From Rubrobacter sp. (GTDB taxonomy: Bacteria > Actinomycetota > Rubrobacteria > Rubrobacterales > Rubrobacteraceae), in the NCBI GenBank assembly GCA_013695335.1, contig JACDAR010000132.1, positions 1 through 11,657 of the forward strand: DNA of 11,657 nucleotides, written 5' to 3'. Below the pieces are notes generated by a model. It was not told the origin of the DNA, searched no databases, and saw nothing but the letters and a program-made list of their open reading frames with translations. Shown piece by piece: positions 1 to 6,602 of this stretch (positions are counted from its first letter, which is position 1; every line of letters starts with the position of its first letter). A program made the position numbers and the translations under genes.

Positions 1-327
1 AGGGAGTTCGCGGGGCGCGATGAAGAGATACGGCTCCTAGTCGCCCTGAACAACGAGTTCCACGGCATCATCCTGACCGCGAGTCGCAACCAGCGGTTGG
101 AACGGCTTCTCAGGCGCACGGTCGAACTGCCGCTCGTGTTCAAGGCGTTCTTCTGGTACGGGTCGCACGAGCGGATGGTATCCAATCATTATCATCGTCA
201 GATCCTCAAGGCCCTGGAGTCCGGGGACGCCGAGAGGGCTGAAATCGTCATGCGCGAACACGTCTACGAGGGGAGGGACTTCGTAATAATGGCATTGAAA
301 GAAGATCAACTGGAAGAGAACCGTTGA
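1..327 (+). CDS. GntR-family transcriptional regulator, C-terminal FCD ligand-binding domain (5' end outside window)
   Basis: The reading frame is open from the first base to a TGA, giving the last 108 residues of a protein whose DNA-binding part lies upstream of the window. What remains matches the all-helical FCD effector domain of FadR/VanR-type GntR regulators. There is an NxxFH segment near visible residues 17-21, an SxNxxL segment soon after, and the typical closing helix pair HRQIL...GDAERA...MREHV (visible residues about 65-88). His21, His65 and His87 fit the usual metal or effector ligands of FCD domains. The position where many members have Asp is Asn17 here. The gene overlaps the start of the CoA-transferase, so it probably controls this operon in response to a carboxylate-type effector; that role is inferred. 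The family call is firm even though the winged-helix domain is not visible. Confidence 0.88.
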   Translation, partial: REFAGRDEEIRLLVALNNEFHGIILTASRNQRLERLLRRTVELPLVFKAFFWYGSHERMVSNHYHRQILKALESGDAERAEIVMREHVYEGRDFVIMALKEDQLEENR

Positions 328-1520
328 CCGGTCCGCTGGATGGCGTCAGGGTCATAGAGATGGGGAGCCTGCTCGCCGGGCCTTTCTGCGGCCAGCTACT
401 CGCGGATTTCGGCGCTGAGGTCATAAAGATAGAACCTCCCGGTAAGGGCGATCCGATGCGCCAGTGGGGCCGCAACCGCAAGGAAGGCAAGACCCTCTGG
501 TGGCCGATCATCGCCCGCAACAAGAAATCCGTCACCCTGAACCTGCGGGAGGAGGAGGGGCAGAACCTCGCGCGGAGGCTCATCACCGGGGCCGACGTCG
601 TGGTCGAGAACTTCAGGCCGGGCACGATGGAACGATGGGGGATGGGGTACGAGGATCTCAGCGAGGCCAACCCCGGCCTCGTCATGGTGCGGGTTTCGGG
701 GTATGGGCAGACGGGGCCGTACAGGGATCAGGCGGGATTCGGGTCCATCGGCGAGGCCATGGGCGGCATACGCCACGTCACCGGTTTCCCCGACCGTCCG
801 CCGCCGCGCGTGGGCATCAGCCTCGGAGACTCGCTCGCTGCGACGTTCGGCGCCCTCGGCGCGGTTACTGCCCTCTTCAACCGCGAAGTACGCGGGGGCC
901 GCGGGCAGGTGGTGGACGTTGGCATCTACGAAGCGGTCCTCGCGCTCATGGAGAGCACCATCCCAGAGTACGCGCTGGCCGGGAACGTCCGCGGGCGCAC
1001 CGGGGCCATCCTGCCGTTCGTCGCGCCTTCGAATACATATCCCACCGAAGATGGGGATTACGTGGTGATCGGGGCGAACGCCGACACCGTATTCGGGCGG
1101 TTCGCCAAGGCCCTCGGCAAACCCGAGTGGGCCGAAGACGAACGCTACGCCACCCACAACGCCCGGGGCGAGCATCAGGAAGAGTTGGACGATATGATCT
1201 CAGCCTGGACGGGAGAACGAACCGCGGACGACGTGATCGAAGCCATGAGGGAGGCGAGCGTCCCGGCAGGCAAACTGTTCACCGCGAGGGACATGATGGA
1301 AGACCCGCACTACGAGGCGCGCGGGAACGTCGTCACCGTCGATGACCCGGAGATAGGACCGTTCCCCATGCAGAACGTGGTGCCGCGCCTCACCGAAACG
1401 CCAGGCGAGGTCCGCTGGACGGGACCAGCCCTCGGCCAGCACAACGACGAGGTGATGGGAGAGGTTCTCGGCCTGGCTGAGAAAGAGCGCGAAGGGTTGC
1501 GGGAGCGGGGAATCGTCTGA
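324..1520 (+). CDS. CaiB/BaiF (class III) CoA-transferase
   Basis: This 398-residue protein has the length and layout of class III CoA-transferases, which move CoA from an acyl-CoA donor to a free carboxylic acid through a glutamyl/aspartyl-CoA enzyme intermediate. The N-terminus PLDGVRVIEMGSLLAGP is classic for the family, followed by ADFGAEVIKIEPP, the NFRPGTMERWG segment and SGYGQTGPY. The catalytic Asp is Asp169 in the SLGDS motif, the same number as in formyl-CoA transferase. The chosen start is a TTG whose last two bases fall in the upstream TGA, with GGAAGAG five bases before it. The next gene overlaps by one base. Human SUGCT, of this family, accepts glutarate and 3-hydroxy-3-methylglutarate, so pairing with an HMG-CoA lyase-like enzyme makes a branched dicarboxylate a reasonable substrate. 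That is inference; formate/oxalate and carnitine relatives also exist. Confidence 0.93.
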   Translation: MTGPLDGVRVIEMGSLLAGPFCGQLLADFGAEVIKIEPPGKGDPMRQWGRNRKEGKTLWWPIIARNKKSVTLNLREEEGQNLARRLITGADVVVENFRPGTMERWGMGYEDLSEANPGLVMVRVSGYGQTGPYRDQAGFGSIGEAMGGIRHVTGFPDRPPPRVGISLGDSLAATFGALGAVTALFNREVRGGRGQVVDVGIYEAVLALMESTIPEYALAGNVRGRTGAILPFVAPSNTYPTEDGDYVVIGANADTVFGRFAKALGKPEWAEDERYATHNARGEHQEELDDMISAWTGERTADDVIEAMREASVPAGKLFTARDMMEDPHYEARGNVVTVDDPEIGPFPMQNVVPRLTETPGEVRWTGPALGQHNDEVMGEVLGLAEKEREGLRERGIV

Positions 1521-2401
1521 TGCGCGTGGAGATCGTGGACGTCGGCCCCCGCGACGGACTTCAGAACGAAGACAGGGCCTTCACGCCGGAAGTCCGGGCG
1601 GAACTGTGCGACCGGATCGCCGCCTGCGGCGTTCCGCGCGTCGAGGCGGCCAGCTTCGTCAACCCGAAGCGCGTGCCGCAGATGTCCGGGGCCGAGGAGG
1701 TTATGGAGCACTTGGATCGCCGTCCAGGCACCGTATACGCTGGGCTCGTCCTCAACGAGAAAGGATACGAGCGGGCAGTCCAGGCTGGCGTGGATGAGGT
1801 GCGCTACGCCTTCCCCGTCACGGAGACCTTCGCCGCGAAAAACCAGAACACCACGGTCGCTGACGCGACGGCGCTCGCCGCACGGCTCGTCGAACGGGCG
1901 CGGCTGGATGGGGTGCGCGTCTCCGTCACGCTCTCCGTCGCGTTTGGCGACCCGTTCGAGGGGAGGGTGGTGCGGGATCTCGTCCTGCGCATAGCCGAGA
2001 AAGTCACGGAGTCTCAGCCAGATGAGATCGTACTTGCCGACACCATCGGCGTCGGAGTTCCTAGTCAGGTAAGGGAACTGGTCGCTGGCGTTATGGAGCA
2101 TGGCGTCACGGTCGGTTGTCACTTCCACGACACGCGCCACACAGGGATCGCCAACGCGGTCGCCGCCGTCGAGAGCGGGGCCACGGTGCTCGATGCCTCC
2201 GTCGGCGGAACCGGAGGCTGTCCCTTCGCGCCGCGGGCGACGGGCAACATTTCCACGGAGGACCTCGTATACACGCTGCACGGCATGGGCCACGAAACCG
2301 GGATAGATCTCGAAGCGCTCATCGGTGTAGCCGAGTGGTTGTCGAAGCGGCTTGAAAAGGAGTTGCCTGGACGGGTGTACAGGGCGGGCAACTTTGGATG
2401 A
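1520..2401 (+). CDS. Hydroxymethylglutaryl-CoA lyase family protein (DRE-TIM metallolyase)
   Basis: The 293-residue protein is a full-length HMG-CoA lyase family member, a TIM barrel with a divalent metal that cleaves 3-hydroxy-3-methylacyl-CoA, classically to acetyl-CoA and acetoacetate. The signature residues are present: Arg11-Asp12 in DVGPRDGLQNE, Glu42 in VEAASFVNPKRVPQM, metal ligands His201 and His203 in GCHFHDT, the active-site Cys234 in GGTGGCPF, and Asn243 in ATGNISTED. Compared with the mitochondrial enzyme the active-site loop reads SVGGTGGCPF instead of SVAGLGGCPY, and the residues after HDT differ (RHTG instead of YGQA). The acyl-CoA substrate may therefore not be HMG-CoA itself. 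The ATG overlaps the upstream stop (TGATG), indicating translational coupling to the CoA-transferase that probably supplies its substrate. A 178-base gap with inverted heptamer repeats separates it from hyuA. Confidence 0.92.
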   Translation: MRVEIVDVGPRDGLQNEDRAFTPEVRAELCDRIAACGVPRVEAASFVNPKRVPQMSGAEEVMEHLDRRPGTVYAGLVLNEKGYERAVQAGVDEVRYAFPVTETFAAKNQNTTVADATALAARLVERARLDGVRVSVTLSVAFGDPFEGRVVRDLVLRIAEKVTESQPDEIVLADTIGVGVPSQVRELVAGVMEHGVTVGCHFHDTRHTGIANAVAAVESGATVLDASVGGTGGCPFAPRATGNISTEDLVYTLHGMGHETGIDLEALIGVAEWLSKRLEKELPGRVYRAGNFG

Positions 2402-2403
2402 GG

Positions 2404-2431
2404 TTTCAGGTGACAGGCTTCAGGTATCAGG
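2404..2431. repeat. Left heptamer array (consensus NNNCAGG), four units
   Basis: Four tandem 7-base units lie end to end: TTTCAGG, TGACAGG, CTTCAGG, TATCAGG. The phase can be extended one degenerate unit back (GATGAGG), which contains the TGA stop of the lyase gene. The last 18 bases (2414-2431) are perfectly complementary to 2541-2558, so this is one arm of a large inverted repeat. Known comparison: short tandemly repeated heptanucleotides occur between genes in heterocystous cyanobacteria. Their presence and role in this lineage are not something I can confirm. Confidence 0.85.
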
Positions 2432-2526
2432 CAAAGAACAAAACACGAAGCGTCGATGTTGACCGTATCGGAGCTCATCCGGCAATCGTTGTCCCGGCCA
2501 GGAAGCGGCGCAACCGGGCCCAAAAA
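2432..2526. other. Spacer between inverted heptamer arrays, no gene seen
   Basis: The 95 bases between the two arrays contain no convincing coding frame. A TTGACC hexamer at 2459-2464 is followed after 17 bases by GCAATC, which is a poor -10 element, so I do not call a promoter. A CCCGG/CCGGG pair (2493-2497 and 2514-2518) could make only a weak hairpin. No target-site duplication flanks the whole inverted structure. Confidence 0.4.
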
Positions 2527-2561
2527 CCTGAAAGCCGAAACCTGATACCTGAAGCCTGAGC
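2527..2561. repeat. Right heptamer array (consensus CCTGANN), five units
   Basis: Five tandem 7-base units run up to the ribosome binding site of hyuA: CCTGAAA, GCCGAAA, CCTGATA, CCTGAAG, CCTGAGC. They are the reverse complement of the unit type at 2404-2431. The segment CCTGATACCTGAAGCCTG (2541-2558) pairs with 2414-2431 without a mismatch. In a read-through transcript this would give an 18-base-pair stem closing a 109-base loop just before hyuA. No T-run follows, so it is not a standard intrinsic terminator. Effects on mRNA processing or stability are possible but inferred. Confidence 0.85.
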
Positions 2562-2579
2562 GACCGAAGGGAGCGACAA

Positions 2580-4640
2580 ATGTACAACGTAGCGGTGGAT
2601 GTCGGCGGGACCTTCACGGACGTGCTGGTCTTCGACGAGGAGAGCGGCAGTCTGACCGAGGGCAAGGTACTCTCGACGCCGGACGATCCTTCGCGGGGTG
2701 TGGTCGAGGGGATGGAGGCTGTGTGCGAGAAGGTCGGCATCGGGTTCACGGATCTTCACCTCCTCTTCCACGGCACTACCGTGGTGACGAATATGATCCT
2801 GACGAACACCGGCTCGCGCGTCGGCCTGCTGGCAACGAAGGGCCACGAGCAGGTTCTCCTCCTCGCCCGCGCCTGGACGCCAGGCCCGCTCTACGGCTGG
2901 ATGGCCCTTCAGAAACCGGACCCGCCCGCCGACCCCACGGACACAATCGGTATCTCCGAGCGCATCGGACCCGACGGGAGCATCTTGACGGAACTGGACG
3001 AAGAAGGGGTGCGCGAGGCGGTCGCGAAGCTGGTGGACCGGGGCGTGGAGTCGCTCGCCATCGGATTTCTCAATTCTTACGTCAACCCGGCGCACGAGCG
3101 GCGGGCGCGGGACATCGTGCGCGAGGCGTATCCGGATCTCTCGGTCTCCATCTCGGCGGACATCGGGCAGGAGTACGGCGAGTACGAACGCACGCTCACG
3201 ACCGTTGTGAACACGGCGGTGCAGCCGCGCACGATGCTATACATGCGTAACTTCGAGTCCTCGATGCGGGAGAAAAACTTCGGTGGCCGGCTCTCCATAG
3301 TGCGCTCCGACGGTGGGGCGATGAGCACGCAGGCGGTCTCGGAGCGTCCGATCCAGATAGCCCTGTCAGGACCGTCCGGCGGCGTCACGGGCTCGGCTTA
3401 CCTGGCCCGCGAAATGGGCGTCCCCGACATCCTGACCTTCGATATGGGCGGCACTTCCACGGACGTGTCGCTCTGCCGGGACGGCGAGACGCCGGTTCGG
3501 CGGGACATCCAGCTCGGCTACTTCCAGTTCAAATCCCCAGCGGTGGACGTACACAGCGTCGGGGCTGGGGGTGGGTCCATCGCCTTCCTCTCAGCGAGCG
3601 GCGCTTTGCAGGTAGGCCCGGCGAGCGCGGGCGCTGACCCAGGCCCTGCCGCCTACGGCAAAGGCGGCGAGGCCCCGACCGTCACGGACGCCAACGTGGT
3701 CTTGCACCGCATCCCGCCTGGCGTGGCCCTCGGCGGCACGCTGGCGTTGGATGAAGAAGCGGCACGCAAGGCGGTGGAGACCGTCGCGGAGCCGCTGGGC
3801 ATGGGCGTCGAGGAGGCGGCTGAGGCTATCCTGGCGGTAGTGAACGAGAACATGCACGCGGCGCTGCGCGTGGTGAGCGTGGAGCGCGGGCACGATCCCA
3901 GGGAGTTCGGGCTTGTGGCGTTCGGCGGGGCAGGCCCAATGCACGCCAACGCCCTCGGGCGGCTTATCCGGTCGCGGTCCGTGATCGTACCTCCCACCCC
4001 AGGTGTGATGAGCGCCTTCGGCTTCCTCTCCTCCGACATCCAGAACGAGTTCCCGGAGACGTACCTGCGAACCGCCGAGGAGACGCCGGCCGCCGACCTG
4101 AAGGCGACTGTGGAGGGACTCGTATCCCAGGCGGACGAATGGCTGGATGGCGAGGGTGTCGCCGGGGAGAACAAACGCTTCGACCTGTACGCGGACTGCC
4201 GCTACTACATGCAGAACATCCAGATCCCCTGCCGCTTCGAGCTGGACGAACTGAAGGGTGATGACAGCGCCTTCCTGCGCGGGCGGTTCGAGGAGGCGCA
4301 TCGCCAGCGCTACAACTTCGACCTTCCGGATTCGCCGCTGGAGATCGCCACGATCCGTGTCGTCGGGCGCGGAACCATAAGGGGCGTAAGCCTCGTCGAG
4401 AGCGAGGACAGGATATCCGAAGATGGTTCGGGATCTGTGCTGCGTGAAGACCGGGTGTACTTTGGTGGCGAATGGCTGGACACCCCGATCCACTACCGGG
4501 GCAAGCTCCGTCCCGGTGACAACGTGGACGGGCCTGCTGTTGTTGTGCAGGACGACACGACCACGGTTATAGAGCCTGGCTACCGGGGCACGGTGGACCG
4601 CTTCGGGAACATCCTTATCGAGGAAGATCGTGAGTCGTGA
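2580..4640 (+). CDS. hyuA: Hydantoinase/oxoprolinase subunit A (N-methylhydantoinase A-like)
   Basis: This 686-residue protein has the full architecture of the HyuA family, the ATP-using subunit of N-methylhydantoinase/oxoprolinase-type enzymes; acetone and acetophenone carboxylase subunits are relatives. Residues 1-180 are the Hydant_A N-terminal domain with the phosphate-binding VDVGGTFTD (6-14) and FHGTT (63-67). Residues about 200-490 are the core, with ALSGPSGG (261-268), a second nucleotide-binding FDMGGTSTD (287-295), GAGGGS (328-333), GPASAGADPGPAAYG (346-360) and FGGAGPMHA (448-456). The remainder is the C-terminal domain. The ATG is preceded by AAGGGAG (2567-2573) at good spacing. 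It should form a cytoplasmic complex with HyuB and open a cyclic amide or imide with ATP hydrolysis. The exact substrate is not determined. The last three residues (RES) and the stop codon are encoded inside a heptamer repeat, which suggests that the original 3' end was altered. Confidence 0.93.
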   Translation: MYNVAVDVGGTFTDVLVFDEESGSLTEGKVLSTPDDPSRGVVEGMEAVCEKVGIGFTDLHLLFHGTTVVTNMILTNTGSRVGLLATKGHEQVLLLARAWTPGPLYGWMALQKPDPPADPTDTIGISERIGPDGSILTELDEEGVREAVAKLVDRGVESLAIGFLNSYVNPAHERRARDIVREAYPDLSVSISADIGQEYGEYERTLTTVVNTAVQPRTMLYMRNFESSMREKNFGGRLSIVRSDGGAMSTQAVSERPIQIALSGPSGGVTGSAYLAREMGVPDILTFDMGGTSTDVSLCRDGETPVRRDIQLGYFQFKSPAVDVHSVGAGGGSIAFLSASGALQVGPASAGADPGPAAYGKGGEAPTVTDANVVLHRIPPGVALGGTLALDEEAARKAVETVAEPLGMGVEEAAEAILAVVNENMHAALRVVSVERGHDPREFGLVAFGGAGPMHANALGRLIRSRSVIVPPTPGVMSAFGFLSSDIQNEFPETYLRTAEETPAADLKATVEGLVSQADEWLDGEGVAGENKRFDLYADCRYYMQNIQIPCRFELDELKGDDSAFLRGRFEEAHRQRYNFDLPDSPLEIATIRVVGRGTIRGVSLVESEDRISEDGSGSVLREDRVYFGGEWLDTPIHYRGKLRPGDNVDGPAVVVQDDTTTVIEPGYRGTVDRFGNILIEEDRES

Positions 4641-4683
4641 GGTCGTGAATCGTAAGTCGAGAAAACACGACTCACTACTCACG
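4628..4683. repeat. Inverted TCGTGAG-type heptamer repeats forming a hairpin at the hyuA end
   Basis: Units TCGTGAG (4628-4634), TCGTGAG (4635-4641), then after one extra G the variants TCGTGAA (4643-4649) and TCGTAAG (4650-4656), face inverted units in 4666-4683. Bases 4629-4641 pair with 4671-4683 with one mismatch, and 4643-4647 pair with 4666-4670 after a one-base bulge. The result is a stem of about 18 pairs with an 18-base loop. The first two units overlap the last codons and the TGA of hyuA. The stem ends 11 bases before the AGGAGG of hyuB, so the hairpin could tune processing or relative expression of the two subunits. There is no U-run, so termination is unlikely. Confidence 0.85.
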
Positions 4684-4694
4684 TCATTTCATAC

Positions 4695-4700
4695 AGGAGG
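4695..4700 (+). promoter_or_regulatory. Ribosome binding site supporting the TTG start of hyuB
   Basis: A perfect AGGAGG sits six bases before the TTG at 4707. This decides the start, because no ATG or GTG at a suitable distance precedes the conserved N-terminal part of HyuB. Confidence 0.85.
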
Positions 4701-4706
4701 CATAAA

Positions 4707-6602
4707 TTGACGACCCAGAAACAAGCCCTGCCAGACTTCGTCCGCGAGCACGACATAGACCACGTGACGCTGGACATCATCGAGAACGCGCTGAAGAACA
4801 TCCGCCACGAGATGGACCGGGTGCTCGTTACCACCGCCGTGAGCCCCGTCATCCGGGAGCAGGCCGACGAGTTTCCCCTCATAGCCGACAGGAAAGGGCG
4901 CATGATCGTGGGCCAGTTCGGCAGCCCTGTGGACACCGTACTGGAGAACTCGCCTTACACGGTCGGGGAGCTCAAGGACGGGGATGTAATCGCCACCAAC
5001 GACCCGTACATGATGGAGGGGAGCACATCTCATCTCCCCGACATACTGCTCGTCAGGCCGATCTTCCACTCCGACGAACGCATCGGCTACGCCCTGCAGT
5101 GGGGCAACCTGATGGATGTGGGTGGGAGCACCGCCGGCTCCATCCCCATAGACGCCCGCTCCATCTTTGAGGAGGGCGTCAGAATGCCGCCCGTCAAGCT
5201 TTACAACGCGGGTAAACTCAACGAGGAGGTCCTGCGTTTCTTCTGCCACAACTCGCGCACCCCGCGCGAGACCCGGGCCGACGTGATGGCTATAGCTGCG
5301 GGGACGGCGGCCGGTGCGCAAAGAGTCAAGGACATCTGCGACCGCTTCGGCAAGGACACGTATCTCGAAGCGTGTGACGCGCTTCTGAACCGAACGCGGA
5401 CGAGCATTATCAGCCTGATCAGGCAGCTCATCCCCGAGGACCAGACTTTCGAGTTCGAGGACTACACGGACGATGATGGGCTGGGCAACGGGCCGATCAA
5501 ACTCAAGCTCGCGATGTGGCGCGAGGGGGATACCCTGCATCTGGACTGGGCCGGAAGCGACGATCAGGTGCCGGGCCCCGTCAACTTCCTGCTCAACAAG
5601 GAGATGTTCCAGATGTTCGCGGGGGTGTTCCTGATCTCCGCCGTCGATCCCACCATCCTCTTCAACGACGGCTACGCCGACATCATCGAAGTGAACATCC
5701 CAGACGGCAGCATCCTGCGCCCGAAGGAGCCAGCCCCGCTCTCCAACCGTCTCGTGGTCATGGCCCGCCTCTTCGATGTGCTCGGCGCTGTGTACGCAAA
5801 GGCCATAGGCTTCAACGTCTCTGGCTCATACGGTACGAGCCCGAACTTCGTGTATTCAGGCGTCAAGGATGGCGGCGAGCCTTTCCAGACCATGGAGATC
5901 CTGTACGGAGGGATACCGGCCATCCCTGGCAAGGACGGCCTCGACGGCCATAGCTGGTGGCCGGAGTTTCTCGCTGTCCCCGCCGAGTACATGGAGACGT
6001 ACTACCCCATGATCGTGGACGAATACTCGGCCCGCCGGGACTCGTGCGGCGCGGGGGAGTTTCGCGGCGGGTGTGGCATAAAGAAGGTGTACCGTTTCCT
6101 CTCTGATGGCAGCATCACGTACCAGGACGACCGCGCCCACACTTTTCCATACGGCGTCGCCGGAGGGAAACCCGGCGCGTCGTCCAGGAAGACCCTGATC
6201 CGGAAGGACGGAGAGGAGATCGAACTTCCGTCCAAGGTGCGCGACGTTCCAGTCTACGTGGGCGACCGGCTCGTGTTCGAGACGGCCGGAGCAGGTGGCG
6301 TCGGCGACCCGTTGGAGCGCGATCCCGAAGCCGTGGCGAAGGATGTCCGCTGGGGCCTCGTCAGCCCCGAGGCCGCCGCGAGCGACCACGGCGTCGTAGT
6401 CGCCGATGGCAAGGTGGATGCCGATGCCACCGCGTCAAAGCGCGGGGAGTTGCGAAGCAGCCGGGGCGAATTGCCGGGCTTCGACCATGGAGATCTCCCG
6501 GCGCTGGAGGAACAGCGGCGCGTGATCGCCGAGACCCGCCGCCGGTTCAACGAGTGGCTCTCCGGCGAGCTCGGCGCGGCGCGGACGAACAGCGGCGGAT
6601 GA
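4707..6602 (+). CDS. hyuB: Hydantoinase/oxoprolinase subunit B (N-methylhydantoinase B-like)
   Basis: The 631-residue protein matches the HyuB (Hydantoinase_B) family over its length. Conserved stretches are the N-terminal VTLDIIENALKNIRHEM (20-36), VSPVIREQADEF, GDVIATNDPYMMEG (92-105), SHLPDILLVRPIF (108-120) and the glycine-rich SCGAGEFRGGCGI (446-458). HyuB is the partner subunit of HyuA; together they carry out ATP-dependent cleavage of hydantoin- or oxoproline-like rings, or ATP-dependent carboxylation in the acetone/acetophenone carboxylase branch. The start is TTG with a near-ideal Shine-Dalgarno. The gap from hyuA is 66 bases and carries a repeat hairpin, and the end overlaps the next gene by four bases (ATGA). 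No separate gamma-type subunit of acetone carboxylase is nearby, and the amidase downstream favours a hydrolytic role. That last point is inference. Confidence 0.92.
   Translation: MTTQKQALPDFVREHDIDHVTLDIIENALKNIRHEMDRVLVTTAVSPVIREQADEFPLIADRKGRMIVGQFGSPVDTVLENSPYTVGELKDGDVIATNDPYMMEGSTSHLPDILLVRPIFHSDERIGYALQWGNLMDVGGSTAGSIPIDARSIFEEGVRMPPVKLYNAGKLNEEVLRFFCHNSRTPRETRADVMAIAAGTAAGAQRVKDICDRFGKDTYLEACDALLNRTRTSIISLIRQLIPEDQTFEFEDYTDDDGLGNGPIKLKLAMWREGDTLHLDWAGSDDQVPGPVNFLLNKEMFQMFAGVFLISAVDPTILFNDGYADIIEVNIPDGSILRPKEPAPLSNRLVVMARLFDVLGAVYAKAIGFNVSGSYGTSPNFVYSGVKDGGEPFQTMEILYGGIPAIPGKDGLDGHSWWPEFLAVPAEYMETYYPMIVDEYSARRDSCGAGEFRGGCGIKKVYRFLSDGSITYQDDRAHTFPYGVAGGKPGASSRKTLIRKDGEEIELPSKVRDVPVYVGDRLVFETAGAGGVGDPLERDPEAVAKDVRWGLVSPEAAASDHGVVVADGKVDADATASKRGELRSSRGELPGFDHGDLPALEEQRRVIAETRRRFNEWLSGELGAARTNSGG

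Noticed and set aside
464..1345. Plus-strand frame of 293 codons overlapping the CoA-transferase
   Set aside because: The product is Arg/Gly/Pro/His-rich low-complexity sequence, typical of an out-of-frame reading of GC-rich coding DNA.
1310..2293. Long open frame on the minus strand (327 codons) across the end of the CoA-transferase and the lyase gene
   Set aside because: It lies opposite two genes with complete catalytic motifs, has no recognisable domain, and arises from the GC-rich codon pattern of the real genes.
2459..2487. Internal promoter for hyuA (TTGACC, 17 bases, GCAATC)
   Set aside because: The -35 is good but the -10 is poor, and the spacing match alone is too weak in GC-rich DNA.
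2404..2561. CRISPR array or intrinsic terminator at the inverted repeats
   Set aside because: The units are 7 bases with no spacers between them, and no T-run follows the stem, so neither a CRISPR array nor a standard terminator fits.
3591..4682. Minus-strand open frame of 363 codons opposite hyuA
   Set aside because: HyuA shows conserved motifs throughout this part; the opposite frame shows no family motif and its predicted start falls in the heptamer repeat.
4689..5540. Minus-strand frame of 283 codons opposite the 5' half of hyuB
   Set aside because: HyuB motifs are in the plus frame; the antisense product is Val/Arg/His-rich without any recognised domain.
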